A DNA stretch of 53,460 bases, taken from NCBI GenBank assembly GCA_016845105.1, contig JAERTF010000107.1:1-53460 (forward strand). Reading direction: 5' to 3'. The DNA comes from Bacteroidota bacterium. Its GTDB lineage: Bacteria > Bacteroidota > Bacteroidia > Bacteroidales > F082. This document shows, one piece after another, positions 15,338 through 24,173 of the stretch (the first letter of the stretch is position 1; the number at the start of each line of letters is the position of its first letter). The translations under genes were made by a program, and so were the position numbers. The notes under the pieces are model-generated. The model saw only the letters and a program-made list of their open reading frames with translations. It did not search any database and was not told the origin of the DNA.

Positions 15338-16600
15338 CTAGTTTTCCTTCTTTTTCCCTTGGTATTTTCTCTTTTTGTGGAATGGTTTTTTCTTTCCAGT
15401 GGGTTTTCTTTTGTTGCTTTTGAAGCTGCCTCTAGCAAACTTTGGTTGCTCAGGGTTCCATTCTGGTGCTTGCCCCAATGATGGTGGCAGAGGTATTTTC
15501 ATAACCTCATTTTCAATAAAATCTTCGATACCTTTAAATTTATACATATCGTCTTCATTTACTAGTGTTAGGGCAACCCCAGTTGAACTGGCACGGGCTG
15601 TTCTTCCTATTCGGTGAACATAATCTTCAGCATCACCAGGCACATCATAATTTATTACAAGATCAATATCCTTAATATCGATACCACGACTAAGTACATC
15701 GGTTGCAACTAGAACTCTGGTTTTCTTTGCTCTAAAATTCGATAGTACTTCCTCTCTTTTAGTTTGATCCAGAGCAGATGAAATTCCATGAATGCTTTTT
15801 TCACTTTTTTTAAGTTCTCTAACTATATCGTTAACTTTAAGTTTGGTAGAACTAAAAATCAGAATGCTATTAAGCTCAGGTTTATCCTTTATTAAGCTGT
15901 CGATTAAGGGTGTTTTTTGGGTATCGTAGGTTAAATATGCTGCCTGCAATACTCCTTCAGCTGGTTTCGAAATCTCAATGCTTACTTCTTTTGGTTTAGT
16001 AAGAATTTTTGATGCAAGCTGCCTAATCTTAGGTGGCATTGTTGCACTAAACATCAAGGTTTGTCTTTTCTTGGGTAGGTAGTTAATTATTTTAATTATA
16101 TCGTCATAAAAGCCTATGTCTAACATTCTATCTGCTTCGTCAAGTATTAAGTGTTTAACAGCATTAAATTTAACATAACCCATATTAAGATGTGAAATAA
16201 GTCTTCCGGGAGTTGCTACTATAATATCAGCTCCCGAAGTTAAAGCACGTTTTTCACTGTCCCAATCCGAACCGCCTCCACCACCATAAACAGGAATTGA
16301 TTCAACAGGAGTAAAGTATGTAAAACCTTGTATGGCCTGATCAATTTGAATTGCAAGTTCACGTGTTGGTACAATAATTAACACACTTGTTTCGTGTTTA
16401 TGATCTTTAGTAAGATTGTCTAAAACCGGAAGTACAAAAGCGGCAGTTTTACCTGTGCCAGTTTGTGCACATGCTATGAGGTCATTTCCGGCAAGTATTT
16501 CAGGTACAGCCTTTTCTTGTACTGGTGTAGCTTTCTCGAAGCCCATAAATGCGATAGCTTCAAGCATTTGATCGTTTAGTCCTAGTTCTTTAAAATTCAT
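15338..16600 (-). CDS. DEAD-box ATP-dependent RNA helicase (RhlE-like)
   Basis: About 420 residues. Helicase motifs in order are the Q motif (GFEKATPVQEKAVP), I AQTGTGKTAAF, Ia PTRELAIQ, Ib TPGRL, II LDEADRMLD, III SATMP, IV ILIFSST, V ATDVLSRGIDI and VI HRIGRTARA. The C-terminal tail is rich in Lys/Arg (GSFKSNKRKPTGKKKPFHKK) and should bind RNA. The start used is the ATG at 16600 (MNFKELGLNDQM), the normal position for RhlE proteins. The frame continues 24 codons upstream without conservation. Role inferred: RNA unwinding in ribosome assembly or mRNA turnover. Confidence 0.94.
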   Translation of the reverse strand: MNFKELGLNDQMLEAIAFMGFEKATPVQEKAVPEILAGNDLIACAQTGTGKTAAFVLPVLDNLTKDHKHETSVLIIVPTRELAIQIDQAIQGFTYFTPVESIPVYGGGGGSDWDSEKRALTSGADIIVATPGRLISHLNMGYVKFNAVKHLILDEADRMLDIGFYDDIIKIINYLPKKRQTLMFSATMPPKIRQLASKILTKPKEVSIEISKPAEGVLQAAYLTYDTQKTPLIDSLIKDKPELNSILIFSSTKLKVNDIVRELKKSEKSIHGISSALDQTKREEVLSNFRAKKTRVLVATDVLSRGIDIKDIDLVINYDVPGDAEDYVHRIGRTARASSTGVALTLVNEDDMYKFKGIEDFIENEVMKIPLPPSLGQAPEWNPEQPKFARGSFKSNKRKPTGKKKPFHKKRKYQGKKKEN

Positions 16601-16730
16601 TGATTGTTTTATTCGCTTTAATGCAAAAATGGGATGTAAATGTGAGGCGAAGTTAACAAAATTTGCGTCCATTGATTTATGGTGCTCTTAGTTATACTTT
16701 TATTTAATTTTGTCGACTAATTTTTTTGAG

Positions 16731-17609
16731 ATGAATATTGCAATACTCACCTGTGCCGAAATGCCTAGTATGCTTCCTTATGATCAGAAAGTAATTAGCT
16801 TGCTAAATGATAAAGGAGTGAATACGAAAGTTTCTATTTGGGATAAGTTGCTCGATACTGAACCAGATATATTAAACGAATTTGATCTGATTTTATTCAG
16901 GACTATATGGGACTACTACAAGAAAGTTGATAAGTTTAATAAACTTCTTGATTATTTAGAAACTTCAGGTGTGAAAGTATTAAATCCAATTGATATTGTA
17001 AGATGGAATATGGATAAGAAGTATCTTCTCGAATTACAAAACGAAGGATTCGATATAATCCCAACTATATTTGATTTTGGAGATGGAAATAGCTTCGAAA
17101 AAGCATTATCAAAAGGATGGAAAAAGATGATACTAAAGCCAATGATTTCAGCTGGTTCATATCATACTTTTGTTATCAATTCAGATGAAGAGGATAAGTT
17201 TAATAATCTTATTGAGGAGCATTATATTAACAGACCTTTTATGCTTCAGGAATTTATTCCGGAAATTTCGTCGGGCGAAATATCTACCATTAAGCTTACC
17301 AATCCTTCGCAAAAAAATGATAAAGGTTTTTCTTATTCGATTACTAAAGTACCAAAAAAAGGTGATTACCGTGTTCAGTTTGATTATGGGGGAGTTTATA
17401 GTATTGGTAATGTAGACCCTGTAATTCAGAATATTAGTGAGCAAATTACCGAACGGTTTAATGGCAGATTATTGTATCAACGACTTGATGGACTTTGGCG
17501 AAATGGTAAGTTTTTAATTATGGAAATTGAGCTTATCGAACCCGATTTATATTTTAATTACTCCGATAAGGCACTAAGCAGTTGGGTAGAAAAACTAATT
17601 AATATATAA
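16731..17609 (+). CDS. ATP-grasp domain protein (RimK/DcsG-like ligase)
   Basis: About 292 residues from the ATG at 16731 (MNIAILTCAEMPSMLPYDQ). Upstream codons back to a TTG at 16710 look unconserved. The N-terminal domain has FDLILFRTIWDYYKK. The ATP-grasp part has GWKKMILKPMISAGSYHT (ATP-binding Lys), LQEFIPEISSGEISTIK, and the metal-binding MEIELIEPDLYF near the end. ATP-grasp enzymes join a carboxylate to an amine or thiol through an acyl phosphate. The pattern resembles proteins annotated as RimK-like or cycloserine-ligase DcsG-like, but the substrate is not determined. It is convergent with mnmA, 17 bases away, and has no evident biosynthetic neighbours. Confidence 0.8.
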   Translation: MNIAILTCAEMPSMLPYDQKVISLLNDKGVNTKVSIWDKLLDTEPDILNEFDLILFRTIWDYYKKVDKFNKLLDYLETSGVKVLNPIDIVRWNMDKKYLLELQNEGFDIIPTIFDFGDGNSFEKALSKGWKKMILKPMISAGSYHTFVINSDEEDKFNNLIEEHYINRPFMLQEFIPEISSGEISTIKLTNPSQKNDKGFSYSITKVPKKGDYRVQFDYGGVYSIGNVDPVIQNISEQITERFNGRLLYQRLDGLWRNGKFLIMEIELIEPDLYFNYSDKALSSWVEKLINI

Positions 17610-17626
17610 TAGCTGATATACCATGG

Positions 17627-18688
17627 TCATTCTGAAATTACTGCACTGCCAATACAAGTTTTTTCTTCCATATCATAAATCACAGCAAACTGGCCAGGGG
17701 CTATACCGGATATCTTTGTGTCCGAAACTATCTTAAGCTCATCCTCATTTTTCATAAAAATCCCTGAATTAAATTCAGGTTGATGTCGTATTTTAAATTT
17801 TATTTTTTTAAGATTACTGTAGCCATGATTGGAATTAAGAAAATGAATATTCTCGATGTTAACATGGTTACTATATCTGGCAATTGGATCATAACCTTTT
17901 GAAACAAATACAATATTTTTACTAAGATCCTTTTTTACGACAAACCATGGTCCTCCACTTAATTTTAATCCTCTTCGTTGACCAATGGTATGAAACCAAA
18001 AACCTTTATGTTCTCCCAATAGAGTATTTGTTTCCAATTCTCGGATTTCCCCAGGCATTTCACCAACTTGGTTTTTAATGAAATCTGTGTAATTGATTTT
18101 GCCAAGAAAGCAGATACCTTGGCTATCGGGCCTGCCTGCACTTGGTAGTTTCATTTCTGTTGCAATATCTCTAACTTTAGATTTTGGAAGTTCGCCAATT
18201 GGGAATAATGTCTTTTGTAGTTGGGAATGAGTTATTTGTCCTAAAAAATATGTTTGATCTTTAACTTTATCAGTAGCTGTGCTTAAAAAAACTCCCTCAT
18301 CAGTTTCATAATTTGTTGCATAATGTCCGGTAGCAATTTTATCAAAATTACCTCCATATTTATCATTAAAAGCACCAAATTTGATTAATAAATTACACAT
18401 TATATCAGGATTAGGTGTCAAACCTTTTTTTACGTTATCAATGGTGTATTTTACTACCGATGACCAATATTCATTTTGCAGGTCTACAATGTCGAATTTG
18501 CAACCATATTTTTTAGCTATCCAAGTTGTTATCTCTATATCTTCTTCAGATGGACAATCCATAAAGGCACTTTGATCTTCCATACCGATTTTGATATAGA
18601 ATATATGAGGATCAAATCCTTGTTTTTTCAACAAAGGTATCGTAACCGAACTGTCTACTCCTCCTGAAACCAAGGCGGCAATTTTCAT
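17627..18688 (-). CDS. mnmA: tRNA 2-thiouridine(34) synthase MnmA
   Basis: Thiolates U34 of Lys, Glu and Gln tRNAs using persulfide sulfur and ATP. It has the PP-loop SGGVDSS near the start, TPNPDIMCNLLIKFGAF with the first catalytic Cys, ATGHYA, DQTYFLGQ, and SAGRPDSQGICFLGKINY with the second Cys. The C-terminal barrel contains IGQRRGL and APGQFAVIYD. The ATG at 18688 (MKIAALVSGGVDSS) is chosen over a TTG six codons upstream, because MnmA begins directly before the PP-loop. About 353 residues, normal for the family. CNLLIKF differs slightly from the commoner CNxEIKF. Confidence 0.95.
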   Translation of the reverse strand: MKIAALVSGGVDSSVTIPLLKKQGFDPHIFYIKIGMEDQSAFMDCPSEEDIEITTWIAKKYGCKFDIVDLQNEYWSSVVKYTIDNVKKGLTPNPDIMCNLLIKFGAFNDKYGGNFDKIATGHYATNYETDEGVFLSTATDKVKDQTYFLGQITHSQLQKTLFPIGELPKSKVRDIATEMKLPSAGRPDSQGICFLGKINYTDFIKNQVGEMPGEIRELETNTLLGEHKGFWFHTIGQRRGLKLSGGPWFVVKKDLSKNIVFVSKGYDPIARYSNHVNIENIHFLNSNHGYSNLKKIKFKIRHQPEFNSGIFMKNEDELKIVSDTKISGIAPGQFAVIYDMEEKTCIGSAVISE

Positions 18689-18819
18689 AAAAATATTTTT
18701 TTGCAAAGGTCGGCAATTTGTTGATTAGTTCTAAATAATTACCATCACTAACTATCAACCATAGTTTTATTATTTTTGAAGATTAATTTTTAATATATAA
18801 TCCATTATATAATTATATC

Positions 18820-20010
18820 ATGTACGGAAAAATCAAAGATCATCTGGTAAAGGAAATTAAAGACATTCGCGATGCGGGTTTGTATAAAGAAGAAAGAATT
18901 ATTGTAAGCCCACAACAGGCTGAAATAAAACTAAATACAGGGCAGGAAGTGCTTAACTTTTGTGCTAATAATTACCTGGGACTTTCAAATCATCCTGAAT
19001 TAATTAAGGCAGCGAAAGAAGGCCTTGATACACATGGTTATGGAATGTCGTCAGTAAGATTTATTTGTGGAACAACAGATTTACATAAGGTACTTGAAAA
19101 GAAAATCGCTGATTTTTTTGGTACAGAAGACACAATACTTTATGCAGCTGCTTTTGATGCAAACGGGGGAGTTTTTGAACCAATATTAGGTGCTGAAGAC
19201 GCCATAATTTCAGATAGCTTAAATCATGCTTCAATAATAGATGGTGTTCGCTTATGTAAGGCACAGCGATATCGCTATCCAAATGCTGATATGGAAGCAT
19301 TGGAAGAACAACTAATTAAAGCACAAGAGCAACGGTTTAGAATAATAGTAACAGATGGGGTATTTTCAATGGATGGAAATACTGCACCAGTTGACAAGAT
19401 TGTTGAACTTGCAGAAAAGTATGATGCCATGGTAATGGTAGATGAATGCCACTCGGCAGGTGTTGTTGGTAATACAGGAAGAGGTGTAAGCGAGCATTAT
19501 AATATAATGGGCAAACTTGATATTATTACAGGTACACTTGGAAAAGCTTTTGGTGGTGCTGTTGGCGGATTTACTACTGGTAAAAAGGAAATAATCGAAA
19601 TGTTGCGCCAACGTTCACGACCATACTTATTTTCAAATTCATTACCCCCAACAGTTGTTAACGCTGGTATTCGTATGTTTGACATGATGGACGAAAGCAA
19701 TGATCTTCAGGATAAGCTTCATGAAAATACATCATATTTTATGGAAAAGATGCTGAAAGCTGGTTTTGATATTAAACCAACTCAGTCAGCAATATGTGCG
19801 GTAATGCTTTATGATGCAAAATTATCGCAGGATATGGCAGCTAAACTACTTGAAGAAGGAATTTATGTAATAGGTTTTTATTTCCCTGTTGTTCCCAAAG
19901 GTGAAGCACGTATACGAGTTCAGCTTTCTGCTGGTCATGAAAGGGAGCATTTAGACAAAGCCATTGCAGCTTTTATTAAAGTAGGTAAAGATTTAAATGT
20001 TATTAAATAG
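18820..20010 (+). CDS. kbl: Glycine C-acetyltransferase (2-amino-3-ketobutyrate CoA ligase), Kbl
   Basis: PLP enzyme that cleaves 2-amino-3-ketobutyrate with CoA to glycine and acetyl-CoA in threonine catabolism. It belongs to the alpha-oxoamine synthase family. The 396-residue length matches. Motifs are LNFCANNYLGLSNHPEL, YGMSSVRFICGTTDLHK, ISDSLNHASIIDGVRLC, DGVFSMDGNTAP, MVDECHSAGVVG and the PLP-lysine site TGTLGKAFGGAVGGF. Threonine dehydrogenase is not adjacent. A TATTTTTG box at 18771-18778 lies about 40 bases upstream of the ATG. Sphingolipid-type serine palmitoyltransferase is a related alternative, but the sequence fits Kbl better. Confidence 0.93.
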   Translation: MYGKIKDHLVKEIKDIRDAGLYKEERIIVSPQQAEIKLNTGQEVLNFCANNYLGLSNHPELIKAAKEGLDTHGYGMSSVRFICGTTDLHKVLEKKIADFFGTEDTILYAAAFDANGGVFEPILGAEDAIISDSLNHASIIDGVRLCKAQRYRYPNADMEALEEQLIKAQEQRFRIIVTDGVFSMDGNTAPVDKIVELAEKYDAMVMVDECHSAGVVGNTGRGVSEHYNIMGKLDIITGTLGKAFGGAVGGFTTGKKEIIEMLRQRSRPYLFSNSLPPTVVNAGIRMFDMMDESNDLQDKLHENTSYFMEKMLKAGFDIKPTQSAICAVMLYDAKLSQDMAAKLLEEGIYVIGFYFPVVPKGEARIRVQLSAGHEREHLDKAIAAFIKVGKDLNVIK

Positions 20011-20019
20011 TTGAAGGTG

Positions 20020-20049
20020 AGTGGTAAATCGAAATTTAGATTTACCACT
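20020..20049. repeat. Inverted repeat between kbl and acpS (11-bp stem)
   Basis: AGTGGTAAATC (20020-20030) and GATTTACCACT (20039-20049) are exact inverted repeats with an 8-base loop. The left side (TGAGTGGT, 20018-20025) can alternatively pair with ACCACTCA at 20065-20072, just before acpS. No T-run follows, so it is not a standard terminator; it could be an RNA structural element controlling acpS. Confidence 0.6.
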
Positions 20050-20081
20050 TGCATTTCATTATTCACCACTCATCTAGCTCA

Positions 20082-20459
20082 ATGATTTTTGGTATAGGTA
20101 CAGATATAATAGAAGTTAGTCGTATGGAAAAGCACTTGGAAAACAACAGTGCTTTAATGAAAAAATTATATACCGAATCTGAACAAAAGTATTGCAGCAA
20201 GGGAAAAATAACCCAATATCAGTGTTTTGCTGCGAGGTTTGCAGCCAAGGAAGCATTTTTTAAAGCTCTTGGTACTGGATACCGTTATGGAATGGCTTTT
20301 CATGAGATTGAAGTGTTAAATGATGAGTTAGGTAAACCATTCATAAATCCACACGGCAAGGTAAAAGAATACCTTGAAGAGCAAAAAATTAGCAGTATTC
20401 ATCTATCTATTTCACACGTAAAAGAGATGGCCAATGCTTTTGTTGTACTTGAAAAATAG
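20082..20459 (+). CDS. acpS: Holo-[acyl-carrier-protein] synthase AcpS
   Basis: Transfers 4'-phosphopantetheine from CoA to the acyl carrier protein. About 125 residues. MIFGIGTDIIEVSRM carries the Mg-binding Asp, and FAARFAAKEAFFKALGTGY carries the KEA motif with metal-binding Glu and catalytic Lys. HLSISHVKEMANAFVVLE closes the fold. The ATG at 20082 is the family start; the frame extends 11 unconserved codons upstream through the repeat region. The gene follows kbl by 71 bases and converges on a lipoprotein gene two bases away. Confidence 0.95.
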   Translation: MIFGIGTDIIEVSRMEKHLENNSALMKKLYTESEQKYCSKGKITQYQCFAARFAAKEAFFKALGTGYRYGMAFHEIEVLNDELGKPFINPHGKVKEYLEEQKISSIHLSISHVKEMANAFVVLEK

Positions 20460-20462
20460 CAG

Positions 20463-21110
20463 CTATTTGTTGTGAGTAGTTAGGAATTGATAGTCAATAA
20501 GTTCTCTTTTCATGCCTCCCGTACTTGATGCGAACAATGCAGTTTCGTAAACTAAACCAAATCCCTTTGAGTAAAATGAGTGACCGTTAAACTCAAATTC
20601 AAAGTTTTCTTTCTTTCTGAAAAATGATAACTTGTTATCTAAACATGTGAAGGTTCTAAATGGGAGTTCTACAACTATTGGATCTTCTTGCATCTTATAA
20701 TACCAATGATAAATTGTATCATTGTCACTAATTACAAATTCTTCATTAAAAATAGTTGAAAAATCCTTGTTTGAGAATCTAACTTTACCGTAATTGTCAA
20801 CAATGTAATCCAAGGAATCTCTTAAAAAATGTGGCTCAGAGCCAACTAATTTCTTTCCTTCTATCTTGAAATAGGTTAGTCCATTAATAAGTGTGTCTTT
20901 GGCCACAATATTTGTGTCGATACTAGTATAATCGCAATTTTCCCATGTTGAATCACAGGATGATGTTTGATAAATCCATAAATTACCCACAGTTAGTGGA
21001 TAATATGCCAGTACAGATTCCTGTTTTATAGGATCAGCTGTATTGCCCTTATTATTGCATGAAACTAAAGATGCAATTGTAATTGTGGCGATAATTATTA
21101 TACGATTCAT
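20463..21110 (-). CDS. Hypothetical lipoprotein
   Basis: A 215-residue protein beginning MNRIIIIATITIASLVSC, an SPII signal with lipobox LVSC, followed by a flexible stretch. The mature part opens with YYPLTVGNLWIYQTSSCDS, a phrase recurrent in Bacteroidota lipoproteins with repeated beta strands (YFPLxxGNxWxY). It continues with FEFEFNGHSFYSKGFGLVYE, resembling lipocalin-like beta sheets. No enzyme motif is seen. Probably an outer-membrane-anchored protein of unknown function. Confidence 0.75.
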   Translation of the reverse strand: MNRIIIIATITIASLVSCNNKGNTADPIKQESVLAYYPLTVGNLWIYQTSSCDSTWENCDYTSIDTNIVAKDTLINGLTYFKIEGKKLVGSEPHFLRDSLDYIVDNYGKVRFSNKDFSTIFNEEFVISDNDTIYHWYYKMQEDPIVVELPFRTFTCLDNKLSFFRKKENFEFEFNGHSFYSKGFGLVYETALFASSTGGMKRELIDYQFLTTHNK

Positions 21111-21191
21111 AATATTGGTTTTTATTTGGATAAAAATGAAGCGTAGATATATTAATAGGCTAAATGTTTTAACAAAAAACGATGTAATCTG

Positions 21192-22202
21192 TTACTTATT
21201 ATGATCCTTCAGAAAAAAAAACGAATTTTTATCAATGCTATCTTTGATTCCAGTGAAATTAAATTTAATAGCTTTGATTAACTTTTCATTTGAATAATAA
21301 TAATTCTGATTTGCTGTTTCTGCTGTTTCTTTTGTAATCGTTGGTTTAGTTCTGGAGAAAACACCCTTAAACCATAGCATTCTCCATACAACTTCACTCA
21401 TAAATCTTGTAGCTTTATATTTTGGAGGAGTTACACCAAGAGCTTGCGAAATCATATTGAAGAAATCTCGGTAACTTATATTTTCTGAATTTACAATAAA
21501 TCGCTCTCCAGAAATTGTGCTTTTCATAAGTTGGATCATAGTTTTCGCAACATCTTCAACATCAACAAAACCATTTGACCCTTTTGTGTAAAACTTAAGG
21601 CCATTGTACATTGTAGTAAATAGTTTGGAACTGCCTGTTTTCCAGTCTCCGGGGCCAATTATAATTGAAGGGTTTATTATTACTGCATTAAGTCCCTCTG
21701 CAATCCCTCTCCATACCTCCATTTCAGCATGATATTTACTTGTTGAATATACAGAAGATTTTTTCGAGTTCCAGTGAGTTTCTTCGGTAACAATTCCATC
21801 GTTGTCAGCTCGTCCAAGCGCACCAATCGAACTCACATGGATTAATTTTCTGATTCCACTTTCAAGGGAAGCATTTACAATATTTGTAGTTCCTTTTACA
21901 TTAGTAACTATCAAGCTTTCTTTATCAGATGATTGAAATGATACTTCAGCAGCAGTATGATAAACCTGATCAATTTTTAACATTGCGTCAATTAATGACG
22001 AATAATCGAGTATATCACCATCAACCCAATCGATTTTTTCAAATAGACTTTTATAATCCTTTGAATAATATGAAAAAACCTTCTTGGTTTTGGAAACATC
22101 AGATTTTGTGCGTTTTAGCGCTCTAGGATTTTCTCCAGAAACTACGAGTTGATAGAGCAAATGTGCTCCAACCAATCCGGTACCACCTGTTACAAGTATC
22201 AT
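21192..22202 (-). CDS. NAD-dependent epimerase/dehydratase family protein (extended SDR)
   Basis: A 336-residue extended SDR. The dinucleotide motif GGTGLVG is at residues 6-12, HTAAEVSF and SIGALGR form the active-site region with the catalytic Ser nearby, and the catalytic Tyr/Lys is YSTSKYHAE. INPSIIIGPGDW is typical of dihydroflavonol-4-reductase and 3-beta-HSD-like members. Substrate unknown; a carbonyl or sugar-nucleotide is possible. The ATG start at 22202 lies just before the Rossmann motif. It is separated by 81 bases from the lipoprotein gene downstream. Confidence 0.88.
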   Translation of the reverse strand: MILVTGGTGLVGAHLLYQLVVSGENPRALKRTKSDVSKTKKVFSYYSKDYKSLFEKIDWVDGDILDYSSLIDAMLKIDQVYHTAAEVSFQSSDKESLIVTNVKGTTNIVNASLESGIRKLIHVSSIGALGRADNDGIVTEETHWNSKKSSVYSTSKYHAEMEVWRGIAEGLNAVIINPSIIIGPGDWKTGSSKLFTTMYNGLKFYTKGSNGFVDVEDVAKTMIQLMKSTISGERFIVNSENISYRDFFNMISQALGVTPPKYKATRFMSEVVWRMLWFKGVFSRTKPTITKETAETANQNYYYSNEKLIKAIKFNFTGIKDSIDKNSFFFLKDHNK

Positions 22203-22324
22203 ACTACAAAAGTAGTAAGTAAATAATTACTAATAATTTGATTATTGTAAAAAGATTTATTTCTATTAATAGTCATGCATAAACAGATATGATATTGTTA
22301 TACTTTTGTTGTATAATTTCAAGT

Positions 22325-23203
22325 ATGATTAGTTATAGCGAACCCCTTTTCCGACCACCAAGTGAGGCAAGGTCGTTAATAATACAAACCACCATTGGAT
22401 GTTCATGGAATAGATGTGCTTTTTGCGAAATGTATACCTCTAAGAAATTTCGTGTTAGGAAGCAAGAAGATATTTTTAATGAGATTGATGGGATGAAACC
22501 CTATTCAAGTCAAATACATAAGGTTTTTTTGGCTGATGGAAATGCAATGGTATTGTCCTATGATAAACTAATGAGGATAATTGATAAGCTTAACAATGTT
22601 TTTCCAAAATTGACCCGAATATCAGCATATGCCTTACCAAAAGACCTTAGCTCTAAATCGACCCATGAACTTAAATCACTTTCCGATTCAGGCTTAAAAC
22701 TATTATACACGGGAATAGAAACTGGGGATAATGAATTATTGAAGATTATTAATAAGGGAGAGACCTACAATTCAACTGTAGACTCACTTATCAAAGCCAG
22801 AAACTCAGGGTTAAAACTATCTGTTATGATTTTGAATGGCTTGGGCGGAAATAATTATACTGAGCAACATGCTCTTAACTCAGCCAATGCTGTTAATGAC
22901 ATATCACCTGAGTATTTGTCAACATTGGTACTAAGTTTCCCATATGGTATTGACCATTATAAGAAGAAATTCAATGGCAGTTTTGTGGAAATGGACCAGA
23001 TGCAACTTATTGCTGAAATGGGTCAGTTTTTAAATAAATTGGATCTTGAAAATACTATTTTTAGAAGCGATCATGCATCAAACTATTTAATACTCAAAGG
23101 TATACTGAATCGTGATAAAAAAAAGCTGCTATCTAATATTTCTGATGTGCTATCCAGCAAGGATTATACTGGTCTTAGGCCTGAATGGATGAGGGGTTTG
23201 TAG
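22325..23203 (+). CDS. Radical SAM protein
   Basis: About 292 residues from the ATG at 22325 (MISYSEPLFRPPSEARS). A radical SAM cluster motif C-x4-C-x2-C appears as CSWNRCAFC. TIGCSWNRCAFCEMYTSKKF resembles a family of Elp3/MiaB-related radical SAM proteins seen beside housekeeping genes. LLYTGIETGDNELLKIINKG is the conserved glycine/Glu strand that orients SAM. No SPASM, B12-binding or TRAM domain is visible. Reaction and substrate are unknown. The 3' end overlaps the SAM-hydrolase gene on the opposite strand by 29 bases. The frame upstream to 22289 contains another ATG, but it encodes an unconserved hydrophobic lead. Confidence 0.88.
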   Translation: MISYSEPLFRPPSEARSLIIQTTIGCSWNRCAFCEMYTSKKFRVRKQEDIFNEIDGMKPYSSQIHKVFLADGNAMVLSYDKLMRIIDKLNNVFPKLTRISAYALPKDLSSKSTHELKSLSDSGLKLLYTGIETGDNELLKIINKGETYNSTVDSLIKARNSGLKLSVMILNGLGGNNYTEQHALNSANAVNDISPEYLSTLVLSFPYGIDHYKKKFNGSFVEMDQMQLIAEMGQFLNKLDLENTIFRSDHASNYLILKGILNRDKKKLLSNISDVLSSKDYTGLRPEWMRGL

Positions 23204-23981
23204 TATTACTGGTGATAACAATGGGATCAGTTTTATTTATTCCGAGCAAGGATGCAGCTTTACCTTTATTTATTGATATTTCCAGAATATCATTACTTGT
23301 AAATAATGCAACAATTTCACCAGGTCGAACGTCACCATACGAATCGTGCAATTCGGTAACCTTATATTTTTGAGATCGAAAAGAAATTTCAAAACCAGAA
23401 GAAGAAACAAACTTCTTAAACTCTTCCTTTGTAATATTTGTAATTAGATTTTGATAATTATCAATATGGATTATCATTCCCTTTAACGAATTTTCAATTA
23501 TTACAGGTTTGAATAGTAGTTTATTTTTAATGTCGTTTTTTTCTGGTCCCAATTCACTAGCTGGATCTCCTTTTGATAAATGTGCAGCTGCCTTTGCAAA
23601 TCTATCTCTGCTTGAAAATGTATGATTAGAAGACTCAAGGGGGATATCTAACTCATAAATTTTATCTGGCTCACTGTCAAAAATAAGAGAGAATATACCA
23701 TCATCTGTGCCTATGAAATAGTGTTTATTATAATATGCAACTATATGCATATCCTTTAAAGATTCTTCGGTGTTGATGCCAATAATATGTATTGTACCAT
23801 CCGGAAAACTCATTGCAGCATTTTTCAGAATATAGGCAGCTTCAGCAGAATCAAAAGGTTGAATTTGATGAGTGATATCAACAATTTGAGCTTGAGGATG
23901 AAATTTATATATCATTCCCTTTACGGCTGCAACATAGTAATCACTAGTTCCCCAATCACTAATCAATGTAATCATCCCCAT
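23175..23981 (-). CDS. S-adenosyl-L-methionine hydrolase / DUF62 family protein
   Basis: A 268-residue member of the SAM hydroxide adenosyltransferase/fluorinase-like family. Conserved pieces are ITLISDWGTSDYYVAAVKGMI, IVDITHQIQPFDSAEAAYIL, IGTDDGIFSLIF and the C-terminal barrel-like part IIHIDNYQNLITNI. Family members hydrolyse SAM to adenosine and methionine. Asp at WGTSDY and Asn in DNYQNLITNI lie where the family's active-site residues occur. It starts at ATG 23981. It is convergent with, and overlaps, a radical SAM gene. Confidence 0.9.
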   Translation of the reverse strand: MGMITLISDWGTSDYYVAAVKGMIYKFHPQAQIVDITHQIQPFDSAEAAYILKNAAMSFPDGTIHIIGINTEESLKDMHIVAYYNKHYFIGTDDGIFSLIFDSEPDKIYELDIPLESSNHTFSSRDRFAKAAAHLSKGDPASELGPEKNDIKNKLLFKPVIIENSLKGMIIHIDNYQNLITNITKEEFKKFVSSSGFEISFRSQKYKVTELHDSYGDVRPGEIVALFTSNDILEISINKGKAASLLGINKTDPIVITSNTTNPSSIQA

Positions 23982-24173
23982 CCCTTATTCAATATTCAAA
24001 TTGTTGTTATCAAGTGATATTAACTCATATACCTCTATAATAAGACACTTGTTATCAAGATTATCACCAAATATTATTAAAAATCAAAATTATAAAAATT
24101 GCCACTCTGATAAGAGTATTTTTTTAATATTTTTGAAAGATATTCTATAATAATTACTAGCACTGTTAAGTAT

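Noticed and set aside
24104..24125. Hairpin ACTCT-gata-AGAGT followed by T7 upstream of phoH
   Set aside because: Stem of only five base pairs in an AT-rich gap; too weak to call a terminator or attenuator.
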